From assembly GCF_029625215.1 (NCBI RefSeq), contig NZ_CP121197.1, positions 4,278,001 through 4,342,000 of the forward strand: a DNA stretch of 64,000 nucleotides, written 5' to 3'. The position numbers were made by a program, and so were the translations under genes. Of the stretch, positions 43,909 through 52,323 are shown one piece after another (within the stretch, counting starts at the first letter, position 1; every line of letters begins with the position of its first letter). Under the pieces are notes generated by a model. It ran no database searches. It saw only the letters and a program-made list of their open reading frames with translations, and had not been told where the DNA came from. The DNA is from Aurantibacillus circumpalustris. Its GTDB lineage: Bacteria; Bacteroidota; Bacteroidia; B-17B0; Aurantibacillaceae.

Positions 43909-44913
43909 ATGAAACACATCTCCTCTAAAAACATTCTTATCGCCTTTAGTTTTTTATTAATTTTTTCTTGTAAGAAAGAAGAAAAAAAAATCGATAACCC
44001 AGTTCCCGTTCCTGCTCCGACGCCAGATCCATACACCTACAATAACGAATTACAAAGTTCCAAAGACATTAGTTTTGCTACTTATGTAATTTCAGACCTT
44101 GATATGATCTGTGCCTATGCTTCGCAAGGTATTTCTGGCGACTATGAGGCAACTCCTTCTCAATCGTCTTCTACAACAACAATTGTAAGCGATACAATGG
44201 TTAAACAAATTGTCTACGCTTGTAATAATAGTCGATGTAAAGATGGTAGACTTCGCAACGGAGCTGCTTTTTTTTATTACGGCTACGATCCAACAAATAA
44301 TTATTGGGCTCAACCCAATGCAAACCACTATGAGTCATATGGGTTTTCAGCAAGCGTTTATTTAGATGATTTTAGAGTAAATGACTGGAAAGTGCAAATT
44401 TTTGATCCTTCACAACCTGCGCATATAAGAAACACTTTAGCAGGTGATTTATACAATCCGGCTCTAACGAACTTAACCTGGGAAATAAGTGGCAAGTTTC
44501 AATTCATCAATAACCTAGACCCTTCGCGAAATCTTGTTTGGGAAGGAGTGATTAAAAAGACACTGAAAAACACTAGTGATACTGCTGTATTTGCAAACAA
44601 AAAAGCAAAAGTAAAATGGCATCTTGCAAAACTAGATTACATCGGAAGCTTTAGCGGAATGCGCAGCTCTTCACAAACACTGTATACTTATAAAATAGAC
44701 TCAAATACGCCTTTATACCGTGACATGACTTGCTCATACGCACCACAAGGGGCTACGGATGTTACCGAATTCCACCCTTTTGTTTTTGGAAAAAGTGTAT
44801 TCACAATTGGTGATTATCATCCCCGTACAATTGATTATGGTCCTACCCTTAATTGCGACAACAAAGTAAATATCAGTTTTAAAGATGAATCGCATACAGA
44901 AGAATTAGATTAA
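43909..44913 (+). CDS. Lipoprotein of unknown function
   Basis: 334 aa. The signal has a lipobox ending FSC (about Cys21, then KKEEKK), followed by a Pro-rich linker (PVPVPAPTPDP). The mature part begins with an acidic/aromatic segment containing SDLDMICAYASQG. It has strand-rich stretches such as LTWEISGKFQFINN and KAKVKWHLAKLDYIGSF, and a late HPFVFGKSVFTIGDYHPRTIDYG. I do not recognise the family. It lies divergently from the condensin operon with its own promoter element, so a functional connection is not indicated. Confidence 0.72.
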   Translation: MKHISSKNILIAFSFLLIFSCKKEEKKIDNPVPVPAPTPDPYTYNNELQSSKDISFATYVISDLDMICAYASQGISGDYEATPSQSSSTTTIVSDTMVKQIVYACNNSRCKDGRLRNGAAFFYYGYDPTNNYWAQPNANHYESYGFSASVYLDDFRVNDWKVQIFDPSQPAHIRNTLAGDLYNPALTNLTWEISGKFQFINNLDPSRNLVWEGVIKKTLKNTSDTAVFANKKAKVKWHLAKLDYIGSFSGMRSSSQTLYTYKIDSNTPLYRDMTCSYAPQGATDVTEFHPFVFGKSVFTIGDYHPRTIDYGPTLNCDNKVNISFKDESHTEELD

Positions 44914-44994
44914 GCAATTTAAATACTTGTAAGCGTTTGTAGACGTTTGTTTACGAGACAAGCAGGTAGTTAGTGCCAATTTTAAGACGACAGA

Positions 44995-45861
44995 ATGAAA
45001 GAAACATTTAATTATAAATATGACGACTTGTTCAATCCAACATTGACAGCATTACAAAATCTTGGTGGCTCCGGTTCAGTTCCAGAAATCGAAGAACAAG
45101 TTGCGACAATTCTCAAACTGACAGACGAACAAATAAATGAAATCCATCGTGGTAACACGAGTAAGTTTACGTATCGACTTGCATGGGCACGAAATTATTT
45201 AAAGCGTTACGGACTTTTAGAAAATTCATCACGTGGTATTTGGGCGTTGACAGAGGAAGGCATCAAATCTAAATCCGTTGACAAAGAAGTAGTAAAACGC
45301 AAAGTTGTCGCCGAGGACAAGCAAGAAAGATTAATAAAGGAAAAAACAAAGACAACTGAAATCATCGAAGAACAAGAAGATGATGAAGAAATCCAAAAAT
45401 TCAGTTGGCAAGAACAAATAATTGAAGAACTACAAAGCATTTCTCCAAGCGCGTTCGAAAGACTTTGTCAAAGACTATTACGTGAGTTAGGTTTTCAAAA
45501 TGTTGAAGTAACAGGACAGACAAATGACGGTGGCATTGACGGTAAAGGTATGCTTAGACTTGGCGGAGTTCTTTCATTCCACGTAATATTTCAAGCAAAA
45601 CGTTACAAAGGCAGCGTTTCACCTTCTATAGTTCGCGACTTTAGAGGCGCAATGGTTGGTCGTGCAGACAAAGGACTTATAATAACAACTGGGACATTTA
45701 CTCGTGAAGCCAAGCGAGAAGCATCAAGAGACGGAGCGCCACCAATCGACTTAATGGACGGCAACGACCTTGCTGAAAAATTAAAAGAATTAAAACTTGG
45801 TATCGACATAGAACTAGTTGAAAAAGTAAACATTAAACGTGACTGGTTTAAGACATTGTAA
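44995..45861 (+). CDS. Mrr-type restriction endonuclease
   Basis: 288 aa. The N-terminal part (about 5-95) is a winged-helix Mrr_N-like domain (LTALQNLGGSGSVPEIEEQVATIL ... RGIWALTEEGI). An acidic/basic linker (about 100-130) follows, then the Mrr catalytic domain of the PD-(D/E)xK fold: FERLCQRLLRELGF, then GGIDGKG with the catalytic Asp and FQAKRYKG as the Q-x-K half of the active site, then IITTGTFTREAKREAS. Mrr enzymes cut methylated foreign DNA and need no partner methylase; none is present here. Its base composition looks richer in G+C than the neighbours by eye, which fits horizontal acquisition. It is 82 nt from the upstream lipoprotein gene. Confidence 0.9.
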   Translation: MKETFNYKYDDLFNPTLTALQNLGGSGSVPEIEEQVATILKLTDEQINEIHRGNTSKFTYRLAWARNYLKRYGLLENSSRGIWALTEEGIKSKSVDKEVVKRKVVAEDKQERLIKEKTKTTEIIEEQEDDEEIQKFSWQEQIIEELQSISPSAFERLCQRLLRELGFQNVEVTGQTNDGGIDGKGMLRLGGVLSFHVIFQAKRYKGSVSPSIVRDFRGAMVGRADKGLIITTGTFTREAKREASRDGAPPIDLMDGNDLAEKLKELKLGIDIELVEKVNIKRDWFKTL

Positions 45862-45926
45862 CCGGACAGAAAAAACTACCGCTAACAGCCGCTAGAAAAA
45901 TAACCCTAAACACTATTTTTTCCATC

Positions 45927-46361
45927 ATGAAAAAAACAAAAAAAGCCCAACTAACACAAATTACTTTGTTCGTTTTAATCTTTCTTTTATTCGCCTGTCA
46001 CAAAAAAAACGGCTCACCTCTTCGAAATAATGAACCTTGCCCTTTTAAAAGCCAGGAATGTGACAAGGCTATTTTCACATTATACAATCGCACGCAAGAA
46101 ATCATTTATTTTGGTATTGGAACAAATATGTGGGAAGACTCACTACTGCCGGGTCAATACCACCGAGAGATATATGGACACGTAAAGGTTACTTATGATA
46201 AAAATTGTGAATTAGAAAAGGAAAGCTGGGCCACACATTATCTGAGTTCAAATTGGGGCGATTGGGCTTACAATATTGATCACTGCAATAAAAAATCGGC
46301 ATTTGAATATGAAGACTCCAGCAAAACCCGAATCTTACTCTATGATGTAACGGAAAATTGA
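45927..46361 (+). CDS. Small lipoprotein of unknown function
   Basis: 144 aa with a lipoprotein signal (hydrophobic about 10-23, lipobox FAC, Cys24, then HKKN). The mature region has four further cysteines (PCPFKSQEC, NCELEKE, HCNKKS) and many aromatic residues, suggesting a small disulphide-stabilised domain. No named family is recognised. It stands alone between the Mrr gene and a 260-nt gap. Confidence 0.65.
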   Translation: MKKTKKAQLTQITLFVLIFLLFACHKKNGSPLRNNEPCPFKSQECDKAIFTLYNRTQEIIYFGIGTNMWEDSLLPGQYHREIYGHVKVTYDKNCELEKESWATHYLSSNWGDWAYNIDHCNKKSAFEYEDSSKTRILLYDVTEN

Positions 46362-46621
46362 AATCATTACCGTTTCGATGAGTTGATAATATGCATTGTC
46401 AATAAATGGTCTCAATAATCCATGGTTATCAACACAAACAATCACTATCACTATTATGTAAAATAATAAATATTTATTGAAACAGATATACTTGCTTTCA
46501 TCCCCAGCATTTTGCTTTTTTGTTTTACCATGATAAAATATTTTAACTTCACGTCGATCATAGTGTCATGGAAGAATTGGAAACTGGTAAGCGACATCTT
46601 AATAACCGTTATTAAAACATA

Positions 46622-47779
46622 ATGAGACTCATTCTTTTTATAATAGTTATTTCTCAGTTCCTCTGCACTTCACTTTGGTTCGCTGGCAACTCTATAATTT
46701 CAGATTTAGCAAAAGATTTAAATCTTGATCAGAATTTTTTAGCACACCTAACAAGCGCCATTCAATTTGGATTTATTACAGGAACATTCGTCTTTGCCGT
46801 TTTCACTATTTCAGATCGTTTTTCACCGTCATTAGTGTTTTTCTGTAGCTCTATTCTGGCGGGCCTTTTTAATCTTGGTATTTGTATTAATGATATAGAC
46901 GAAAGCGAAATTCTTTTGTTCAGATTTTTAACTGGCTTTTTTCTTGCAGGAATTTATCCTGTTGGTATGAAAATAGTTTCTGATTATTATCAAACGGGTT
47001 TAGGAAAATCACTAGGGTTTTTGGTCAGCGCTTTGGTTTTAGGAACAGCCTTCCCTCATCTTTTAAAAAATTTCACGTTGGGCTTTCCCTGGAAGTACGT
47101 TTTATATGGTACTACAGGTTTATCCGTCATTGGCGGTCTGAATGTTTTATTATTTGTACCAAACGGACCTTACCGTAAACCCGCACAGAAAATAAAGTTA
47201 ACCGCATTTATAAAAGGTTTTACCAATAAAAATTTCCGCTCCATTTCGTTTGGATATTTTGGTCACATGTGGGAACTATACTCGTTTTGGACCTTTGTGC
47301 CAATCATGATTACATCCCGCAACAATTATTACACAACTACTAATCTGAATGTTTCTTTATTATCCTTTTTAATAATTGCGGCTGGTTCGGTAGCTTGCGT
47401 GTTCAGCGGAATGCTTTCACAGTACTTTGGAGCAAAAAAAATAGCTACGTTATCACTCGCGCTATCTTGTGGATGTTGTCTTGTTTCTCCATTTTTTCTA
47501 TTCTCCAGATCTTCAATTCTGTTTATCCTATTTTTGTTTATTTGGGGACTTGTAGTTATTGCTGACTCTCCTCTATTTTCAACTTTGGTTGCTCAAAATG
47601 CACCAGACGAATCAAAGGGAACTTCTCTTACAATAGTTAATTGCATTGGGTTTTCAATAACGATTGTCAGTATCCAATTCATAAGTTTAGTTTCCTCTAA
47701 AATAAACCCGCAACTTATATATATGCTTTTAGCAATTGGACCCATACTTGGCTTAGTAGCATTATTGAAGAAAAAGTAA
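46622..47779 (+). CDS. MFS transporter
   Basis: 385 aa with twelve predicted hydrophobic segments, the major facilitator superfamily layout. The segment FFLAGIYPVGMKIVSDYYQTGLGKSLGFLVSALVLG and the region after the central loop (FRSISFGYFGHMWELYSFWTFVPIMI) fit the cyanate/nitrate-type MFS branch (CynX-like), although the substrate is uncertain. The N-terminal half shows the expected short loop between TM2 and TM3. There is no adjacent regulator or enzyme to hint at the substrate. It is convergent with the response regulator gene. Confidence 0.85.
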   Translation: MRLILFIIVISQFLCTSLWFAGNSIISDLAKDLNLDQNFLAHLTSAIQFGFITGTFVFAVFTISDRFSPSLVFFCSSILAGLFNLGICINDIDESEILLFRFLTGFFLAGIYPVGMKIVSDYYQTGLGKSLGFLVSALVLGTAFPHLLKNFTLGFPWKYVLYGTTGLSVIGGLNVLLFVPNGPYRKPAQKIKLTAFIKGFTNKNFRSISFGYFGHMWELYSFWTFVPIMITSRNNYYTTTNLNVSLLSFLIIAAGSVACVFSGMLSQYFGAKKIATLSLALSCGCCLVSPFFLFSRSSILFILFLFIWGLVVIADSPLFSTLVAQNAPDESKGTSLTIVNCIGFSITIVSIQFISLVSSKINPQLIYMLLAIGPILGLVALLKKK

Positions 47780-47846
47780 AATAACACCTTGTTTGTTAAA
47801 ATAAATTGGATTTAAATTCCAAGTAACAAAGACATAAGGAAACCAT

Positions 47847-48473
47847 TTAATGAATGTACCCCAAACTAACTCCAGCCTTAATAAGGCCAGCTAGATTGGT
47901 TACATTTAATTTTTCGAATAAGTTTTTTCGATGCGATTCCACCGTACTCACCGAAATAAAAAGTTCCGCCGCAATTTCAGAAGTTTTCTTTTCTAGTGCA
48001 ATTAAAATAAGAATTTCGATTTCACGCTTACTTAATTCATTCGAATTTGTACTTGCGTTTAGTTTTTGTCGAATAAAATCATATTCGTCTGGTAAATACA
48101 AAGCTTCTTCGTAAACAGTTAAAACAGCCTTTTCCAAATCACGTAAGGTTTGATTCTTATTCACATATCCTTTAACACCAGCTTTGAAAAGAAGTTCTAC
48201 AAGCATTGGGCTATTTAAAGCAGTATAGGCAATAATTTTTTGTTGAGGGAATATTTTTAGAACATCCTTAAACGAATTAACACTTAAAGTACCCGGCATC
48301 ACAACATCCATAATTAAAACATCTGGTGACTGTTCAGTGAGTGTTTCAATAATTTTTTGTTTTTCTGTTACAATAAAAAGAACAATATACTTCCCGCCTT
48401 TTTTTAATTCCAAGGAAACGCCTTGCGCAACCGCTTCGTGATCATCTATAATACCTACTTTTATATTATGCAT
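47847..48473 (-). CDS. NarL/LuxR-type response regulator
   Basis: 208 aa from the ATG at 48471-48473. The receiver domain (1-125) has the acidic pair D10/D11 and phospho-acceptor D56 in LIMDVVMPG. The C-terminal LuxR helix-turn-helix (about 142-206) is complete (LSKREIEILILIALEKKTSEIA...STVESHRKNLFEKLNV). The start overlaps the end of the kinase gene by 8 bp (48466-48473), so the pair is translationally coupled. A longer frame from 48539 lies inside the kinase gene and is rejected. Confidence 0.93.
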   Translation of the reverse strand: MHNIKVGIIDDHEAVAQGVSLELKKGGKYIVLFIVTEKQKIIETLTEQSPDVLIMDVVMPGTLSVNSFKDVLKIFPQQKIIAYTALNSPMLVELLFKAGVKGYVNKNQTLRDLEKAVLTVYEEALYLPDEYDFIRQKLNASTNSNELSKREIEILILIALEKKTSEIAAELFISVSTVESHRKNLFEKLNVTNLAGLIKAGVSLGYIH

Positions 48474-50304
48474 ACTTCGGAAGTGTAAATATAAAAACAG
48501 TTCCAGAAGGATTATTCTTTTTAACGGAAATAGTTCCATTAAATTTGTTTATTAACTCAAAGGTAATATACAGTCCCAAACCAAATCCAGTTTCGTTATT
48601 GGTTCCTAACTTACTTTTTAAAGTGCCTGAAAATAGCTCATTTACCTTATCTTCTGTAATTCCAGTACCTGTATCACTCACAAACATTCCTCCTTCTGAA
48701 TTTAATCCAATTATCACTTCGCTTTTTTCGTAACTGAATTTTATAGCGTTTGTAGTAAGATTACGAATAATAATTCTCAATATATCTGATGGAATTTGGA
48801 ACACACTATTTTCTGGAAGTGTATTTCGTATACTAACTCCTTTTTTAGAAGCCATAAATTTTAATTCTTTTTCTATTTCCGTAGCAATATTCCAGGCATT
48901 GGCTGTACTATTCTTATTATGGCTTACGTTTAATTCTGTACGCGCCCAGTTTAATAAATTTTCGAGTATCTGATTCGATTGTGTTATTTGATGACGCACA
49001 TCGGCAGTATAACTATTTAAATCCTCCTGACTAATATTTTCCTTATCTAATAGATCCATCAACATTTGCAAGGTAATTAAAGGGCTTTTAAAATCATGCG
49101 CGATCACCGAAAATATTTTTTGGTTCAGTATATTTAGTCGCTCTATTCTGGCTTTTTGAATTTCCACTTCACGCTTTTGACGTCTTGTTCTGATATAAAT
49201 AAATGCCACAAAAAATAGACCCAACACTAAACACATGGCACCCGCAATTAAAAAGGCAATTCTTTTTTTGCTAGTTTCTTCTTTTCTCACTCCTTCTTCC
49301 ATTGACAATTTTTGCAAAGCAATCGTCTTTTCCTTCTCGCTTAACATTAAACGGCGTTCAATATCATTTACATTTTTTACTTTCTTAATCGTGAATAAAG
49401 AATCAGATAACTTTTTTAATCTGCTTTGAGATAGAAATGCATTTTTATAATTATTTATCGATTCGTAGCAGCCAATAATACCTTTAAGAGCATCCGATTC
49501 CTCAATAGGCAAATTGTTTTCTTTCGCCATCTCAATAGCAGTGCAGTAATAAGAAATAGCTTCTTGCGGCTTTTGTGTAAGAGCCAATAATGATGCTTGC
49601 TCAGTTATGGCCGTTATTTGCGCATCCAACATTTTATGCCGTTTCGAAATAATTACTGAGGAATCAAACTGAATTCTTGCGAGCTTATAATTCTTCTTAT
49701 GTAAATTAATCAAGCCTGCATTGAGATAATAATAAAACCACTGCATGCTATTTGGCTTTATATATTCTTTAGCTTCCGAAAGCACTTTTAACCCCTTTTC
49801 ATATTCACCAATATATGAATAATCGTTTGCCAGATTGGTCAAAGATGACATTAATCCTTGGGTATCACCAATTTCACGGTATAAATCACAAGCCTTTATT
49901 AGTAAAAAAATTCCTTCACCTTCCTTATCTATTTTGCTGAAAGCGGTAGACATTAAATCGTAACATTTTGCTTCGCGAGATTTTTTATTATTCTTTTGAA
50001 ATATAATAACAGCGTCTCTCAAACACTTAAGTGCGTGTTCAATGTTTCCTTTCAGTATCTCTGTTCTAGCAACAGAATACCAAGCTTCAGCCTTACACAG
50101 CTCTAAATTGTGTTTTGTAGCGTGCAATAAAACTTTATTGGTATACAAGAGGCTCAATTCTGGGTCGGTGTGGTAAACTTTATTAGCTTCTTTCAATAAA
50201 CTATCACAGTAGTGTGTTTTTTGAGTAAGAGTAATACCATTTTGAGAACAAATAACTCCGGGACAGAATAAATAAACCAAAAGAATTAGGTAAGAATACT
50301 TCAT
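48466..50304 (-). CDS. TPR-domain sensor histidine kinase
   Basis: 612 aa. A signal peptide (about 1-20) is followed by about seven tetratricopeptide repeats (about 35-325), outside the inner membrane. A coiled coil, one membrane helix (about 350-372) and a kinase core come next. The phospho-acceptor box is SVIAHDFKSPLITLQ (HisKA type), and the ATP-binding domain has N (IRNLTTNAIKFSYE), G1 (VSDTGTGI) and G2 (GFGLGLYI) boxes. It probably signals to the response regulator encoded by the overlapping gene. HisKA kinases more often partner OmpR-type regulators than NarL-type, so the pairing is unusual. A minus-7 element (50370) lies upstream. Confidence 0.9.
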   Translation of the reverse strand: MKYSYLILLVYLFCPGVICSQNGITLTQKTHYCDSLLKEANKVYHTDPELSLLYTNKVLLHATKHNLELCKAEAWYSVARTEILKGNIEHALKCLRDAVIIFQKNNKKSREAKCYDLMSTAFSKIDKEGEGIFLLIKACDLYREIGDTQGLMSSLTNLANDYSYIGEYEKGLKVLSEAKEYIKPNSMQWFYYYLNAGLINLHKKNYKLARIQFDSSVIISKRHKMLDAQITAITEQASLLALTQKPQEAISYYCTAIEMAKENNLPIEESDALKGIIGCYESINNYKNAFLSQSRLKKLSDSLFTIKKVKNVNDIERRLMLSEKEKTIALQKLSMEEGVRKEETSKKRIAFLIAGAMCLVLGLFFVAFIYIRTRRQKREVEIQKARIERLNILNQKIFSVIAHDFKSPLITLQMLMDLLDKENISQEDLNSYTADVRHQITQSNQILENLLNWARTELNVSHNKNSTANAWNIATEIEKELKFMASKKGVSIRNTLPENSVFQIPSDILRIIIRNLTTNAIKFSYEKSEVIIGLNSEGGMFVSDTGTGITEDKVNELFSGTLKSKLGTNNETGFGLGLYITFELINKFNGTISVKKNNPSGTVFIFTLPKYA

Positions 50305-50369
50305 TCGTTAAAACAATTTATACCTTTTGCTGCAATATAATGCACAAAGCTTAAGGTTTGAGTTCTCTG

Positions 50370-50377
50370 CAAATATA
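50370..50377 (-). promoter_or_regulatory. Minus-7 element of the TPR kinase/NarL operon
   Basis: Reads TATATTTG on the minus strand (exact TAnnTTTG) 65 nt upstream of the start at 50304. A CAA at 50401-50403 gives a minus-33 with a 23-nt spacer, longer than usual. Confidence 0.45.
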
Positions 50378-50422
50378 TACATTTCACGGGGCATCTGAAC
50401 CAAAAATCATGGTTTACCCTGA

Positions 50423-50453
50423 TTGATTAAAAAAGAGTAAAATGATACGTTTG
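50423..50453 (+). promoter_or_regulatory. Promoter of the Vps62-like gene
   Basis: TTG (50423-50425), a 20-nt spacer and TACGTTTG (50446-50453) form a perfect Bacteroidota promoter. The transcript should start near 50460, leaving a leader of about 75 nt before the ATG at 50535. Confidence 0.7.
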
Positions 50454-50534
50454 TATTAACCCTGTTATTTTTTTTGTTCCGGAAATTAAATCAAAGGATA
50501 AATAACACACCTACAAACCCTAGTACTACAAATT

Positions 50535-51560
50535 ATGAATGAGTTAAAAACAACAGAACGCACAATAACCAGACCTGCACCTAACCTAACGGAGTTAAAT
50601 GAACTAATTGCGAGATATGCACCAATCCTATATTTTGATCTTGAGGAAAAACACAAACCACTATCAGTTGAAAGTTATTTAAATAAAGTCTCTTTGGTTA
50701 ACGATTCTGAAAAAATTAAAATTCAAGCCAACCAAAAAAACTTACCAGTTGGACAAAAACATAGAGGCAGATATTATTTAGAGTTTAACGGAACGTCACC
50801 AAGCTCCGAAACTACTTTACAAACAACTAAGGTTTATGTTCATGCTAAATTACATTCATCTCTTTACACTGACTTACAATTCTGGTTTTTGTTTGAAGAA
50901 GACGGCACAGTTGAAACCTCTATTAAATGGATTATAGATACAATAACAGGTCACAGCGCCGATCCTGATTTGGGTCCATTGGGTCGTCAAATGGGTTGCT
51001 GGAAAAGAATTACTATAAGAATTGATAATGAGAAACGCGAAATAAAGAAATTATTTTTCTCGCAACCAGGAAATGGTATTTGGATAGATTCAGAAAACAT
51101 TGAAAAATTTAACAACAGAATTAACGTGTACCTCTCCAAAAACTCACATTTTTTTTATCCGAACGAAGGAACACACTACTCTGAAAAGTTAAGTCTACCG
51201 GTATATTCCAGCGTTCTAGAATTTTCTTTTAAAAACACAATCACAAAAGGCGATTCCTTTGATTGTTCAAGTTGTTATGAATTGATTTCTGCTGACTACC
51301 TTGGTGAAAACAAACCTTCAGAACCCTATTGGTTAAATTTTTGTTACCCTTGGGGAAAAGAAGACACTTCGTATTTTAATCATAAATCACTTAAAGAAAT
51401 TATTGCCAATGCTTTCGGATCCAAACTTGAATTTTTGCTTAGTAACTCAGTTACCAATGAACTTTTGGGCTACTTGCAAACTTTTTTCACAAAACAATTA
51501 CAAAATGGTTCAAACGGACCTAAAAATCATGATTGTTGGGGAGGTGACGAGCTTGACTAA
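50535..51560 (+). CDS. Vps62-like protein (DUF946/Vps62 fold)
   Basis: 341 aa, no signal peptide. The segment LNELIARYAPILYFDLEEKHKPLSVESYLNKVSL matches the opening of the Vps62 family (YAP-x-x-YF---E-x-x-P-S-S-V-x-x-Y). The middle portion LGRQMGCWKRITIRID ... IKKLFFSQPGNGIWI resembles its second conserved block, where a Gly-Asp-Trp-Glu-like motif is expected; here MGCWKR replaces it. Members occur in fungi and many bacteria with uncertain function. It has its own strong promoter and overlaps the LytTR regulator gene tail-to-tail by 4 bp. The family call is moderate. Confidence 0.6.
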   Translation: MNELKTTERTITRPAPNLTELNELIARYAPILYFDLEEKHKPLSVESYLNKVSLVNDSEKIKIQANQKNLPVGQKHRGRYYLEFNGTSPSSETTLQTTKVYVHAKLHSSLYTDLQFWFLFEEDGTVETSIKWIIDTITGHSADPDLGPLGRQMGCWKRITIRIDNEKREIKKLFFSQPGNGIWIDSENIEKFNNRINVYLSKNSHFFYPNEGTHYSEKLSLPVYSSVLEFSFKNTITKGDSFDCSSCYELISADYLGENKPSEPYWLNFCYPWGKEDTSYFNHKSLKEIIANAFGSKLEFLLSNSVTNELLGYLQTFFTKQLQNGSNGPKNHDCWGGDELD

Positions 51561-52321
51561 TTAAACCCATCATCACTCAGCTTTAAATGGCTTAGAAACT
51601 CATCCTTTTTATTTTTTGAAACTGGTATTCTCTTATTTCCTTGAAGTACCACGTAACCTACACCTTCCTTAACATAGCGCGTTACATAATTTATATTAAT
51701 TACAAAGGAATTATGAATCCGAATAAAATGTAAACCCTCCTTACACAAAATTGATTCATATTCTTTAAGTGATTTAGAGACTTCTAACACCATCATATTT
51801 GTTAATTGAATTTTAGCCCCATTTGAATTGGCTTCAACGTAAATAATCATTGATGGCGTTACGTACTCAATGCTATCTTTAGAAGGCAATGGGACTCTAA
51901 GATTATTAAATCCTACAATTTCTTTGAGCGTGCTCTGAATATCTGGATACATCAATTTTTCGTCTTTTCTTTTCTGAATTCTTTGAACGGCATTTAGCAA
52001 TTCTTCCGAATCGATAGGTTTTAACAGATAGTCTGTTGCCGACTTTTTTATTGCTGCCACTGCGTACTCCTGATGTGCGGTAGTAAAAATTAAATTGAAA
52101 TTTTTGTGTTCTAATTTTTCAAGAACTTCAAAACCATTTAGAGAGGGCATATTGATATCCAAAAAAACAATATCAGGCCGATAGTTATTTATTAATTCAA
52201 CTCCTTCCGCAGGATCTGTAGTTTGAGCAACAACTTTAATCTCTGGTACAAATTTTTTAATTAACAGTTCCAAACTACGTAAACCATTGTATTCATCATC
52301 TATTAATACTGCATGTAACAT
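51557..52321 (-). CDS. LytTR-type response regulator
   Basis: 254 aa. The receiver domain (1-122) has acidic residues D8/D9 and phospho-acceptor D55 in IVFLDINMPSLNGFEVLE, plus K103-type SATDYLLKPID. The C-terminal LytTR domain (about 150-250) has the family marks (FIRIHNSFVININYVTRYVKEG...RIPVSKNKKDEFLSHL). The gene starts 2 nt after the stop of the LamG-domain kinase gene, so the two are one operon. LytTR regulators bind direct repeats about 21 bp apart. The repeat spacing of the four TGTAA elements in the first 10 kb is of that size, so this is one candidate for their regulator. Confidence 0.94.
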   Translation of the reverse strand: MLHAVLIDDEYNGLRSLELLIKKFVPEIKVVAQTTDPAEGVELINNYRPDIVFLDINMPSLNGFEVLEKLEHKNFNLIFTTAHQEYAVAAIKKSATDYLLKPIDSEELLNAVQRIQKRKDEKLMYPDIQSTLKEIVGFNNLRVPLPSKDSIEYVTPSMIIYVEANSNGAKIQLTNMMVLEVSKSLKEYESILCKEGLHFIRIHNSFVININYVTRYVKEGVGYVVLQGNKRIPVSKNKKDEFLSHLKLSDDGFN

Positions 52322-52323
52322 GA

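Noticed and set aside
46383-46431. DnaA-box-like inverted TTATCAAC pair, possible replication origin
   Set aside because: Only one imperfect pair, no cluster of boxes and no dnaA, dnaN or gidA nearby.
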